Shown here piece after piece: positions 21,418 through 32,062 of a DNA stretch of 64,000 nucleotides. The position numbers were made by a program, and so were the translations under genes. The stretch is from Morinoia aosen (lineage: Eukaryota; Arthropoda; Malacostraca; Amphipoda; Talitridae), in contig CM059576.1 in assembly GCA_030386875.1 (NCBI GenBank), positions 62,681,581-62,745,580 on the forward strand, read 5' to 3'. The notes below the pieces were generated by a model. That model was not told the origin of the DNA. It saw nothing but the letters and a program-made list of their open reading frames with translations, and did not search any database. Positions within the stretch are counted from its first letter, which is position 1. The number at the start of each line of letters is the position of its first letter.

Positions 21418-24381
21418 CTATGACAGAGATGCAAAATGACGTGACACATTTACTCTAAATTCTTTTCCAGTTTTAGAGTTTTTGATATGCTGGGGAAGCT
21501 TGTTCCACAAAAAAGCTCCAGAAACTGAGAGAGCTTTTTGTCCCACGTTAGATGAACGGTAACTGACTAAAACATCGTTCCTCCGGTTTGGTCTTTCGTT
21601 TGGGATATTAGATGGAAAAAATTTTACCACCTCTGCATTACTTTGGGGGAGGTACAGAGAGGAGAATACTCGTCGAGCTTTCTGGATCATGAATCTGTTC
21701 GGTATAGGGATCCAGTCGAGTTTTCTTAAAAGAGGGGTGACATGATCGTATTTATTGAAATTTCCTTTGCATACCACTTTGGCGGCGAAGTTTACACATT
21801 TTTGCAACTCTTCCTGACGACATTTAGGTAAGTCTCCCCACACAAGACTGCAGTAGTCCAGACGCGATAAAACTAGAGACTGAATCACTAATAATCTAGA
21901 TTTTTCGTCAAGTGTGTTCTTTATACGATGAAAGAACATTAAGGTTCCGTTAATTTTGTTGCACATTGTTTCGACGTGTGAATTGAAAGTCATATTTTTG
22001 TCAAACCAAACACCCAGATTTTTAACCTTATCGACTGGTTTAATTGTATCGTCTCCAAATGTTAGCTGGAATGGTGGTAAATTTTCAGTCGCATTCTGTG
22101 ATCCAAAAATAATGCATTGCGTTTTACTTGCGTTAAGTTTGAGGCCATTATGGTCATACCACAATTTCAGATTTCTCAGAAGGTTTTCAGCGTTGGCTTG
22201 TGTTTCTGTTAAATCCGCTGTTGAGCTTGTCATGGCAATTTGTACGTCATCAGCATACATTGAGATTTTTGTGTTTGCCGGCATGGTGGGGAAATCGTTG
22301 ATGAAAATTGAAAATAGGAGTGGGCCGATGATTGAACCTTGAGGAACGCCAAAGTTATTTGGTATGAATGATGACATTTTGTTATTCAAGCACACTGCAT
22401 GAGAACGGTTTCGTAGGTAGCTTTCAAACCACTGAGTGTCTATTCTGAGGTTTGAAATTTTTTGTAGAAGTTTCTTATGCTCAACACTGTCGAAAGCTTT
22501 GGAGAGATCAAGCAATAGTAAGAGAGTTAATTTTTTTTGGTCAATATCATTGTAAATTTTTTCTGTTATGTTTAACAGGGCGTCCTGAGTACTGGTATTC
22601 CTCCTGTAAGCATATTGATTGCGATGTAGTAGATGTGACTCGTCTATGTAAGACGAGAGCTGGTTTGTTATTACTTTTTCTAATATTTTGGACATAACAG
22701 GCAGGAGACTGATTGGTCTGTAGTTTGACGCTATGTCGATATCACCAGATTTATGTAATGGCTTAATTATGGATAGTTTCCATTGATCGGGAAACTTGTT
22801 TGTGACTATAGATGTATTTATTATCAAGCGAATAAAGGGTGCTGTGACAGGGAAGCTGTCTTTTATATGTTGGAGGCTTATGCCATCATGTCCAGTCGCT
22901 TTAGTATTCTTTAGTGAGTATAAGATGTTTCGTATCTCTATGACGCTAACTGGCTTTGGTCTCCACTTGTTGCTACTATTTGGGGATGAAACATCGCTCA
23001 GATTTGCCTCTGTAGATGTGTCTGAAACTGTCCTGGATACTTCATTGAAAACATCTTCGCCAACTTTTGAGAAGAAAGTGTTAAAGTCATTCGCCATTTC
23101 TGAGGGGTTGTCAAAAGTGCTTTTGCAGTCTGAATTTTTATACTGAGCAGCTTCTCTAATGATTTCCCAAGTTCTTTTAGGGTTTTGTTTTGCCGCCAAG
23201 AGTTCTTTGTGGAAGTAGTCCCGTTTTGCTTCCTTAACTTTTCTTCGTAGGATCTTCTCATGATCTTTATATAATTTTCGACGCGTACTGTCTGATTTAT
23301 TCAGTTTGTACTCACGCTGCAAATTTCTTTTAGCTCTGCTCAAATGTTTTATCTCATCTGTTATCCATTTAGAAATTCTTGGCTTCACTTTCTTCGTAGT
23401 GAAAGGTGCGCATTCGTTAAGAGCTGATACGAAATTTTCGTTGAAAAGCGAAACTTGTAGATTGACATCATCGGTGTTTTCCATGCCTTGAAATTCACTC
23501 CATCTGTCTGATAGCTTTTCTTGAAATATTTCAGGGGAGTAGTGGTTTTTCATGCGATATGTAATGTAACTAGATTTCTGTTTCTCTTTTGCAATATTGA
23601 TTTGGCATTCTACAGAATGGTGATCAGAAAAGGACGGTAAGATTTCTGTGCTGAGTACTGCTTGGGGATTGTTGGTAATTGCTAGGTCAAGAAGAGTTTT
23701 AGAAGTGTTGGTAATTCGCGTTGGTTCTTGGACCATTTGAGAAAGATTAAGTCTGTGCAGCATTTTGCTTAGCTGATTGTTTTTATTTGTCAGATCCACG
23801 TTAAAATCTCCGAAAACATAGAAAGACTTTTTGGCTGCAGAGATTGATCTAAGCGTATTTTCAATGAAATCTAATGTTGGACGAAGAGATGCTGACGGAT
23901 GTCTGTAAAGACTGCCGATAATGAAAGACTTGTGTTTTTTTACTTGAACATTGAGCCAAACCATTTCTATGTCTTCGCATTTTTCTTTTATCGGAACTAA
24001 GGATGTAGAGTAGACATCTTTGACGAAAATGCATGAACCGCTACCTCTCTTACTCTTGACCCCGTCATAACGGTACAATTTGTACCCGGTAATGCTGAGA
24101 TATGAGCTTTCGACTCGTGAATCGAACCATGTTTCAGACACGCATAAAATATCGATATCGTTAGTGATCAACATTACTCGTACGTCATCCATTTTACCAT
24201 TGAGGCTGCGAGCATTTATGTGCAATATTTTGATATTATTTACCTCAATAGGCAGATCTTTAGTGGAGTTATTGCATTTTTTAGGTCTAGCAGGGCATTT
24301 AGTATTCGTCTCTAGGTTTTTATTGCCGCGTTCATTGTTTGTGATTTCAGCTTCATATTCAATTTGATCACTGTTATTTAG
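21418..24381 (-). CDS. CR1-group ORF2: AP endonuclease plus reverse transcriptase
   Basis: The frame is open from the codon right after the ORF1 stop (24381) to TAG at 21418-21420, about 987 codons. It has no ATG before the conserved endonuclease start KILHINARSLNG (from about 24231), so it is unlikely to initiate independently. Counting from that block's Leu at 24225: endonuclease residues are the Asn in HINARS, E31 (SETW), D140/N142 (GDFN) and D201/H202 (SDHH). The reverse transcriptase spans about 425-730, with motif A D573 (LLDLSKAFD), GVPQGSIIGPLLF and YADD at 657-660. The C-terminal part (RLDYCSLVWGDLPKC) is typical of CR1/L2/Crack/Daphne-group proteins. There is no RNase H. All catalytic residues are present. 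Confidence 0.9.
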   Translation of the reverse strand, partial: LNNSDQIEYEAEITNNERGNKNLETNTKCPARPKKCNNSTKDLPIEVNNIKILHINARSLNGKMDDVRVMLITNDIDILCVSETWFDSRVESSYLSITGYKLYRYDGVKSKRGSGSCIFVKDVYSTSLVPIKEKCEDIEMVWLNVQVKKHKSFIIGSLYRHPSASLRPTLDFIENTLRSISAAKKSFYVFGDFNVDLTNKNNQLSKMLHRLNLSQMVQEPTRITNTSKTLLDLAITNNPQAVLSTEILPSFSDHHSVECQINIAKEKQKSSYITYRMKNHYSPEIFQEKLSDRWSEFQGMENTDDVNLQVSLFNENFVSALNECAPFTTKKVKPRISKWITDEIKHLSRAKRNLQREYKLNKSDSTRRKLYKDHEKILRRKVKEAKRDYFHKELLAAKQNPKRTWEIIREAAQYKNSDCKSTFDNPSEMANDFNTFFSKVGEDVFNEVSRTVSDTSTEANLSDVSSPNSSNKWRPKPVSVIEIRNILYSLKNTKATGHDGISLQHIKDSFPVTAPFIRLIINTSIVTNKFPDQWKLSIIKPLHKSGDIDIASNYRPISLLPVMSKILEKVITNQLSSYIDESHLLHRNQYAYRRNTSTQDALLNITEKIYNDIDQKKLTLLLLLDLSKAFDSVEHKKLLQKISNLRIDTQWFESYLRNRSHAVCLNNKMSSFIPNNFGVPQGSIIGPLLFSIFINDFPTMPANTKISMYADDVQIAMTSSTADLTETQANAENLLRNLKLWYDHNGLKLNASKTQCIIFGSQNATENLPPFQLTFGDDTIKPVDKVKNLGVWFDKNMTFNSHVETMCNKINGTLMFFHRIKNTLDEKSRLLVIQSLVLSRLDYCSLVWGDLPKCRQEELQKCVNFAAKVVCKGNFNKYDHVTPLLRKLDWIPIPNRFMIQKARRVFSSLYLPQSNAEVVKFFPSNIPNERPNRRNDVLVSYRSSNVGQKALSVSGAFLWNKLPQHIKNSKTGKEFRVNVSRHFASLS

Positions 24382-24384
24382 TCA
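24379..24384 (-). promoter_or_regulatory. Probable readthrough stop UGA-CUA between ORF1 and ORF2
   Basis: ORF1 ends ...CCA-ATT-TTG-TGA and the next codon is CTA. UGA followed by CUA is the best-known leaky stop context in animal and viral mRNAs. The downstream frame is ORF2, in phase and open to its own stop. Readthrough would give an ORF1-ORF2 fusion of about 1,840 codons. Confidence 0.6.
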
Positions 24385-26940
24385 CAAAATGGGGGAGGGA
24401 GCAACACGATTTTCATCACGCATTTTCAAGAGGGCGCTATAGTGGTCCTGTTTCCGGTGTATGTTTACCGGAGGACAGTTTATCAGAGCATTTGATGTAG
24501 GGGAGATTGTCGTCTTCCAAATCCCATTGTCTCTTTCATCAAATACGTGAATTGGTGTTCTCGTTACATTAGAAAGTATTTGGGGTATGAGGTCTCCAAC
24601 TGCGTGATCGAAGACTTTTCTATCGATGTATTTATCGATGAGTTGTTCGAAACTGCCACTGTTCTTGTCAACGAATTTTGCATACTGGTCCTTGTTTCTG
24701 GAGCTCTCAGTTTTGATGGCTTTTTTCAGAGATATATAATTCCATTTCGATTTTTGTTGTGAAGCAAGCTGCGTCGTTACGGCGTGGAGGAGACAGTGTC
24801 CGTCACCTACAGTGTAAGCAGGCTCCAATTTGAGCGATCGTTTCAAGTCGTCCAGTGTGTGTGCAACGCGTGTGCAGATTTGATTCACTGTTGATTTTTC
24901 GGTAGCAGTATTAGTTTGGTCGTTCGACGGAGGCCCAGCAGAGGCATCAGATTTTTTTCGAATAAATTGATTTTCTTTGGAATAGTTTTGAATATCGGTA
25001 TTCGCTTGACTTTCCTTGGTTCCTGCGTACTCACTGGAAAGTTGAGAATTGGTTGAAAAGGAGGGCATGTCGCAATCACTATTTGTGTCTGTTGCAAGTA
25101 ACGCAAATTTATTTTTCGTACTGACATTATATTTGTCTGAGATTGAATCAGGGAAAGGCTCAGGCTTATTTACGTTCCTCATGCTGTGGGTGAGTGAGTT
25201 ACTCAGACCTCTGCTTGATGACGCAATCAATTTTGAAGGATTTGGTGTACCATGGGCAGTGATGTGCATAGGCTTATATTCTTTTTGAAAGTCTAATGTG
25301 AGACTATTTGTCTCATTCCGTAAATTTTTCGATTCATTGGAATGATCTACAATTCCATGTATTGCTTGACATTTGTTGAAACGAGGACAATATGGCACGG
25401 TGATTCGCAATGTTGATTTCATTGCAAGTTGTTGAAGAAAACAGAAGTTCTCTTCCTGGGTCCGAGGCCATTGAAAGTTATTGAGTGCGTCACCATTTTC
25501 ATTTTCTCTGTAAGTTTGAAATTGAATCAAGTTTAAACCCAGGTTTTTGCAAAAATGCCTCGCTTTGTTGAAATCGTTTGCACTGCAAGCATCGGCAATA
25601 TAAATACGAGAAAGTGCGTACTTTCTTACAATTTGTTGTTTGATTCGAGCAAGGTCTGAGGGCGAGTGGCACAGACCATCAAAACTTAGTATATAATTTT
25701 TAAATCTAGGCATGCAATTTACAGTATGGAGAAGGTCATCGAAGCGCCCTGATGGAACAGTTTTGATCCAGCACGAGCGATCGATGTCCTTTCTTCTGAT
25801 CGTGCTTAGGATATTATCACCTAGCAGCAAAGTGTCGTAAGGTTCTCGACAATTGGAGTCGATTTCACAAGAGATACTAGCAGGTACCACAGGTGCAAGG
25901 TCTTGAGAACTTATATGTGAATTTAAAGCAAAAAGCTGTTCGGTTAGGTTCTGAATGTTTGTTACTGTAGAGAAAATCGACGACGGGCTAGGAGGCTCAC
26001 GTTGTCTTAGGGATTTATTGAAAAACGCTGCTGTTAGAGACAAATTGTGAATAATTTCATGAATTTTTTGAGAGGTTGTTATTTGAAGCGGGTGCAAGTA
26101 GCCATTAAAAGAAGCAACAGTGTTATTTTTATTGCTCTGTACTGGAAATTTTATTTTGTTTTCACAGCTTGCGCTCTGGGGTAATTTACTGCCAGTATCG
26201 GTTTGTGCGCGGAAATTATCGAACATATTATCTGAAGAATGAGAAAAGTCTACCACGCTTGAAATGTCCTTATTAGTAAAAACTATTTTTTCTTGTACCA
26301 CTGATGAGAATGGTGTTTGTATCCCCGCCACTGGCGGACAGTTCGGAGCGTTGTTGTTGACGCAGAGCTGGGGAGCTGGCACGCTGTTTTGCTTGTTCAG
26401 ATGAGGAGCAGCAGGTGGTTGTGGTGCTGCGGCTGAGACTTCACTGCTTCGAACCTTCAAATGATTGCTGGAGGTTTGGCAGATATGTTTTCCCTCATCC
26501 GGCGATATTGGTTGCATAGTCTTCACTGACGTTGTTTCGGAAGGTGACACACATTCTTTGACGGGGTTACTGGCAGCTGTTAACAAGTCTCCCGTCTTTT
26601 GAGCATTAGAATCTTGTGCGTGAGAGGATGCAGCGTCTGAGAGATTTTCGCCCGTGTCAGATGACTCAGATTTTGCAGTCATTAGTGATGCTTTAGGGGC
26701 TGAGAAACACTTGCTTATATCAGACTTCACGAACGTCCGAGAAGCATTTTTCGGTTTGAGTGTTTGAGGACCTTGAACTGATGGATTTACAGGGGCGGAT
26801 TTATTAGGTCTGCCTTTCCGCTTTATGGCTGGTGCTCTGCGCATTTTACTGAGCTTTTCGTACGAAGCTGTACTGGAGGATGTTGTTTTTTCAGATGGGG
26901 CAACTATCCGAGTAGTTGAACGAGTTCTATATTGATACAT
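24382..26940 (-). CDS. CR1-group ORF1 with SGNH-like and OTU protease domains
   Basis: ATG at 26940-26938; 852 residues. Residues 1-360 are polar, Ser/Pro/Lys-rich and probably disordered. About 367-520 looks like the SGNH/GDSL esterase fold found in CR1-clade ORF1 proteins (YDTLLLGDNILSTI), but the nucleophile Ser of the GDS motif is Asn (GDN, 374-376), so hydrolase activity is unlikely. The last 144 residues form an OTU-type cysteine protease domain: VGDGHCLLHAV with D713 and C716, PIHVFDE, and DHYSALL with H833. OTU proteins remove ubiquitin-like modifiers, and here the domain could protect the RNP from ubiquitin-directed control (inference). It is followed directly by the UGA-CUA stop. 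Confidence 0.85.
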   Translation of the reverse strand: MYQYRTRSTTRIVAPSEKTTSSSTASYEKLSKMRRAPAIKRKGRPNKSAPVNPSVQGPQTLKPKNASRTFVKSDISKCFSAPKASLMTAKSESSDTGENLSDAASSHAQDSNAQKTGDLLTAASNPVKECVSPSETTSVKTMQPISPDEGKHICQTSSNHLKVRSSEVSAAAPQPPAAPHLNKQNSVPAPQLCVNNNAPNCPPVAGIQTPFSSVVQEKIVFTNKDISSVVDFSHSSDNMFDNFRAQTDTGSKLPQSASCENKIKFPVQSNKNNTVASFNGYLHPLQITTSQKIHEIIHNLSLTAAFFNKSLRQREPPSPSSIFSTVTNIQNLTEQLFALNSHISSQDLAPVVPASISCEIDSNCREPYDTLLLGDNILSTIRRKDIDRSCWIKTVPSGRFDDLLHTVNCMPRFKNYILSFDGLCHSPSDLARIKQQIVRKYALSRIYIADACSANDFNKARHFCKNLGLNLIQFQTYRENENGDALNNFQWPRTQEENFCFLQQLAMKSTLRITVPYCPRFNKCQAIHGIVDHSNESKNLRNETNSLTLDFQKEYKPMHITAHGTPNPSKLIASSSRGLSNSLTHSMRNVNKPEPFPDSISDKYNVSTKNKFALLATDTNSDCDMPSFSTNSQLSSEYAGTKESQANTDIQNYSKENQFIRKKSDASAGPPSNDQTNTATEKSTVNQICTRVAHTLDDLKRSLKLEPAYTVGDGHCLLHAVTTQLASQQKSKWNYISLKKAIKTESSRNKDQYAKFVDKNSGSFEQLIDKYIDRKVFDHAVGDLIPQILSNVTRTPIHVFDERDNGIWKTTISPTSNALINCPPVNIHRKQDHYSALLKMRDENRVAPSPIL

Positions 26941-26990
26941 TGTGACGTTGATAGAGAGGGAAGAAAAATTAAATTTTGTTCATTGGGTTA

Positions 26991-28400
26991 AAGTAGAAGA
27001 CCTCGCCTTTTAAAGGTAGATAAAAAGAGACTGCCAGTAAGAAAGCAAGGGGGGGGGGGGGGGCTTGGGGTGTAAGCCAGAGGAGGACAGAGTGTGAGCG
27101 GGAGGAGGGGGCAGGATGCTTGCGGTCGGCAGAGCAGAGCAGCGTTGCTTGCTGTCCTGCTTGGGGAAGAAAAGAGAAAAGAAAAAAAGAGAAAGAAAAG
27201 AACTTCAACTTTTCCATCAGAAGATTTCTCTGGTGAACTATTCGAGAAACGTCGTATTGTTTAAATTTACTTCACATTGTGGAATTATGCTCCGTCTGTG
27301 AACACAGGCTTACTATGTTTAACATGGTAAGTTATTTCCAAAGTTGCTGGATCAAGTTTATTTAATTTTTATATTTAAAAGTTCCTTCAAAGAAGAAGAA
27401 GTGAATAATGACGACAATGACGTTCAGACTTTTGCAGGTTGACACATTTTACTCATTCAGTTTCTCAACGTTTCATAAACAAAATTTGTAATCCCTCATT
27501 CACTTTGAAAAATTGGGTGATTAACTTTAAACAAGAAAAATAGCTATCATTGAAATGTTTGCGGATGAGGGATTGCGTTGCTCGTTCACATTTGAAGACG
27601 AAAATGACTGCCTTTTAATGCCAGATGAAGAGAAGCCGCCCGTAAGCAAGAGGGGGAGGGGTAGAGGAAAAGAAAAGGTAGAGTAGACAGAGACGATGGT
27701 GCGGGGGAGCAGGATGCTTGCGGTGATCCAGCTTGGCGTTGCTCGTTCGTCTGCTTGTGAAGAAAACAATACAATTTTTTCCGTGTGATGGTGAGCTATC
27801 CACCAGACGTCATATTGCTGAAAATTCGCCTCACGTTGTGGAATTATGTTCTAGCAGTGAACACAGATTTAAGTTAGCCACTATTACGGCGTGGCAATTT
27901 TTCCAAGGAGAGGGTAGGCTGGGGGGAGGAAGGGGTGCGGACGCAGACTTGGGGTAGCTGGGCCCTCATAGAGGTCTATTGTTTCAGGGTGTCACATTTT
28001 ATTCACTCATTTTGAGACCTTCAACATTTACAGAATTTATTTTTCTCTAAATCACTTTTTACGTCACTGTTTCATAAAGAGTTCTCAATAAAAGGACAGA
28101 GTTACTTCCTGGTAAAGTAATTTGAGCACAATTTTGAGGATTAAAGGTCGATATTGACATAATTTTTGCAATAACTGATAAAAATTACAAAAAAGTTATC
28201 ACTGTGTTTTATGTTTGTCGTCACGAAAATTCAAATTTTCTACTGCATCGGACCTTTTTTGTTTCCATGGTGGTATTAGTGGTACGTTTGTTCTATATGC
28301 GAAAAGAAGGAGGGGCAGGCGTTGCGGTTGACCAGGGAGGGAGGCTACACCGAGGGTCGCTACACAGACTTCGAGTGGAGACAAAGTTTACAGAAAGCAC
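26991..28400 (-). repeat. Three diverging tandem monomers of about 600 bp upstream of the CR1-group element
   Basis: GCAGGATGCTTGCGGT occurs at 27111 and again at 27709 (period 598), and a decayed form GGCAGGCGTTGCGGT at about 28313. Other landmarks repeat in the same order: TTGTGGAATTATG (27278 and 27836), CACATTTTA.TCA (about 27445 and 27988), GGCGTTGCT/GCGTTGCTTGC. Units lie 5' of ORF1 in the element sense. They may be promoter monomers of its 5' UTR, as in some L1 elements (inference), or an unrelated satellite. A run of about 17 G lies at 27050-27063. Confidence 0.6.
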
Positions 28401-30253
28401 CAGTCTGTTTTTGCACAATAAAATTGGTAACAACTGATTGTATTTAATTACTGTTTTTCACTTTCGCGATTCAATGAGATAGAAAGCACATTCACAGATA
28501 CTCAGTTCGAGTTTGGGGTTTTGGGAAAGTTTCGTTCCCTTACATTTTGAAATGTTTGACGCCGCGTTTATGCGGAGCGTCAGTTCACCTCTGCACCCGA
28601 CGAAGACCATGGTAGTCCATGGTAGAGACCATCGTGGTAGAGACCATGGTACCACGATAGAGACTGACATAAGCATCAAGCAAGAAGCTTAATTTAGCCT
28701 GCTCGTAGTCAAGTGCACTGCATGAAGGACCTAATAAAACAGTCGTGCAAACGTTAACTTTGGCTTCCGAATGGTTTAAGCCAGGCGGTCGCAGTATGGA
28801 GCGCTACGTACCGTACAGCACTACTCGCAAGGTACAAAACACGTAGTGAAATAATTTCACTACATAAGCTAGCTGCTGAAACAATAAATAGCTATTTTGC
28901 ATCCATGTTGTTGATATTCTTTCTCATTATTACAATGTTTGATGATACCATATTGTAAACCTCTGTAGAAAACATATTTTGAAATGTTTTTCACCTCTGA
29001 GTACTTGGTTAAATTATTGTGCTTGTCTAAATTAGTCTCAAAATTAAATTACGTAATACACGAAATTTCGAATCTTTCTCCTGCAATATCAATCATTTGA
29101 GTTCCATGAACTTTACCACAATGTTCTGGAAAATAAAAACATCTTAGAACGAAGAGAGACCAGCATAGCACTGATAATGATAGAATCTCAACTCTTCGAT
29201 TACTCAGGCTTTTCGTGCACTGTACAACTTTGTCTTTCTCGCAAATCTGGACGAATACTTCAAAAGTTCTCCGCTTTCTCTCGTCGTTGTGTGAAGCAGA
29301 ACAAAATTTGAAAATATGTGCATTTATTTCAAAAAACTGATACTGTGTTATTCACATATAAGCTGTTACTTACAAGAGCTTCTTGAGTACCAGACGACAA
29401 AAATTACCTTTTTAAAATCAAATACACAGTTAATCTTCTCGTAGCAAAATAAAACTTTAGAGAAAGCATGGAAAATGTGATATCTCTAAAATTCATTTTC
29501 TTACGATGAAGCGCTGTTTCAATGTAACTCAAACTACTACGACTGACAATAATGAGTTGCGTGTTTTTCTTACAGGCCCTTTACGCGATATTTTTTTCAA
29601 ATATTGGTAAAATATTTTACAATAATTGAAATAACTAGCAAGCAAACCTCATTTGTATTGCGTGAGTAACCGGTGAAAATAGTAATAATAAATAATAATT
29701 TTGTGGTCAGAATATTAGGCAATACACCGGCATGTGTATTTACTTATATAAAGACTACAAATCTTCCAAATAGTTGCACAACTGCTGCACATTCTGCCGA
29801 ATATTTAGGTAAAATATTGGTTACTTACGAATACAAGAGGTAAAAAACTACAATTGGCGAACTCACCGAATCAGAACAAAAGTGAGTAGAAACGCTTCAG
29901 CGCACCAATACTTTTCAACCTTCAAAGGTTTACTAATGCGATTTATAAATAATCAGCGTCAGTGAAATGACCGCGGGTGGGTTGGTCACTTGAATATCAA
30001 AGCACTGGTAGCAATTGTAAATGGAACACTCAATGTCTCCACAAAATGCGAGACATGTTTAGAGTCATTAATTGTATTTTTTCAAACAATTTTTCTCCTC
30101 TGGCATTGAACAAGAACAAAAAACTGTAATGTAAGAAATTTTTGTACAACATTCAAAATTGAATTTTGAAATATGTTATCGTAACTTACATGTATCCACT
30201 GGCATTACTGAACACAATAGTGTCATGTTAAATATTTCGTTTTACGTTGATTG
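28401..30253. other. Intergenic, no gene recognised
   Basis: Contains a cluster of small palindromes based on GGTAGAGACCAT near 28605-28670. Otherwise AT-rich with no coding evidence up to the TAAT target duplication of the LTR element. Confidence 0.4.
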
Positions 30254-30257
30254 TAAT

Positions 30258-30432
30258 ATGCGACCTACGCAGGTAGATGGAAACTCCGGTGGTAGGCTTG
30301 GGTGAGATTTATTGTCAGATAGATGTTGTCGGCAGGGAGAGCAAGTTAGGAATGAGCAACTAAGCCTCGATAATCACGGCTTTTATAGGCACGGTACCGA
30401 ATACAGATATATAGATATATAGTGCCCGTACA
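30258..30432 (-). repeat. 3' LTR
   Basis: Copy at the 3' end in element orientation. It contains a TATA-like CTATATATCTATATA and, downstream on the minus strand, AATAAA (30308-30313), the expected promoter and polyadenylation signals. Confidence 0.9.
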
Positions 30433-30437
30433 TAGCA

Positions 30438-30446
30438 CCCCCTCTC
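30438..30446 (-). promoter_or_regulatory. Polypurine tract
   Basis: GAGAGGGGG on the minus strand, five bases before the 3' LTR; the usual primer for plus-strand DNA synthesis. Confidence 0.7.
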
Positions 30447-32062
30447 AATGCTGGAGAGAGTACTACACTCAAAAAAATAAATGATACGCATAATTAATGG
30501 ACTATTTGCCCAACTTTAACGCAGTTAACCCAAAACTTACAAGCTTACTCGGGAACTAACAAAATGACAAGTAATTCATTGATTCATTGAGCAAAATTCA
30601 TTGAGAAAAAAAACAAGAAATTAATTGACCATCAACAAAATATACTATTAACGCATCTCCCATCAATTTTCCTTGTACGTCGTCGAAAACAAGTTACGTT
30701 AACTCCTGCAGCAATCGCAATAGCAAAGACTGAACAATGCTACAACCGCCCAAGCCAAACGTTACTATAAGGTTGCAAAAATAAGCAGAAACATAGGTAG
30801 CTTCCAGCGAACTATATAAGCATACCAGTTTTAAACTAAAAACACTTGAAATACTAAGATTAATGCTTTTAACTCGAACAAAAACGCAACGCTAAAACTT
30901 CAAGCAAGAACCGGTTACATTACCAAGAATGAGTATAGGTAACGCAACTAACATCGATTAATAGAACGCAACTAAGCTAGGACGCATGCCAAAAAATTTA
31001 CCTACCAATTTACCCCCGCCGCATCAGCTAGGTTACCAACATGGTTATAAAAAAAAACCAAAACAACAATACGGTTAAGTAAATTTTTAGAACAAAAAAT
31101 AAAATTTACGCATCGGAGAAAATCATTAACACAACCACCGCATTCGAAATAAATGTTTATCCCCTTTTTTCCGTTAAAGTTAACATTTTCCGCAACCAGC
31201 CACAAAAAGTTAATTTCAATACATTCTCGGAAAAACAATTTCTGGTAAAATTTCCTTTTACCGCATAGTCGAATATTAAAAAAAAACTTAATAATTAAAA
31301 AGCATAAAAGCAAAGCAATGAAAATACGCAAAGAAGCAAAGCAACTGACTTACCGTGCTTAAATAATTTCAGCACGCCGACAGCCATGTAGAACAATGTA
31401 GGGATCAAATATTGAAACGCCATTCATATTGGTAATAATAATAGTAAAACGCCATAAAACGCCATCCTATCCGTCAACACATGTTAATTCAACTCAAACC
31501 AATTCACCAATTATATATCATTAAATATAGGGATTACCGCAAATACCATTCGATCATTGCCATTTAACACATATTAAATACATTTAAAATTTGTCGCAAA
31601 ACATCGGAAATAGCACCCTCAAAAAAAAATTTAATAGAGCAAACGATACAAACCATTTTAAATTAGAAACGTTCAACCTTCGAAACTCAAAATAAATAAC
31701 GAAATTAAATTACTAATTAAAATCTTGGGAATTAACGCGTCAATAGTAAAAAAAAACTTAAGTTAAAACATGGGTTAAATAGATTAAATAATAGATTAAA
31801 TAGAACACTGCGCGCATATTTTATCGCGTGTTTCATGCGACATGCATATCCTGCAATCACTGCGCGCCAATATTTCAAAATTTTCAAACCAATTCTCGAA
31901 TCAATTTTCCAATTAATAAATTTTCAGTAAATTTTTCAATCTAAACTCGTCGCACACCCGCAGAGTTACAGGGACGGTTCTGTCGTCCTGCATCCCGGGG
32001 ACGTCCTGCCCGCTTTACGTGAGGTAAATTAAACACTACCACATCGCGCGCAATGTTAATCC
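30447..32062 (-). other. 3' non-coding part of the LTR element
   Basis: 1.6 kb between ORF3 and the polypurine tract. The frame 31002-31331 has a hydrophobic start but no ATG at its opening and an AT-driven composition, so I do not call it. This is an unusually long 3' region for a gypsy-type element. Confidence 0.5.

Larger units (their letters stand above)
21061..26990 (-). mobile_element. CR1-group non-LTR retrotransposon, nearly intact
   Basis: A minus-strand element with ORF1 (26940-24382) and ORF2 (down to 21418) in the same frame, separated by one UGA. The 5' leader extends right into tandem monomers from about 26990. The 3' end is not fixed: an AATAAA on the minus strand lies at 21104-21109, so about 21061 is my working end. 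I found no target duplication. Two long open frames suggest recent activity. Confidence 0.8.

Noticed and set aside
27050-27063. Long G homopolymer as a functional quadruplex
   Set aside because: A run of about 17 G in one place can equally be a sequencing or assembly artefact. Nothing conserved supports a function.
31002-31331. 109-residue frame with a hydrophobic start at the 3' end of the LTR element, a possible env remnant
   Set aside because: It opens with TTG, not ATG, and has AT-driven composition (F, N, K, I) and no conserved features.
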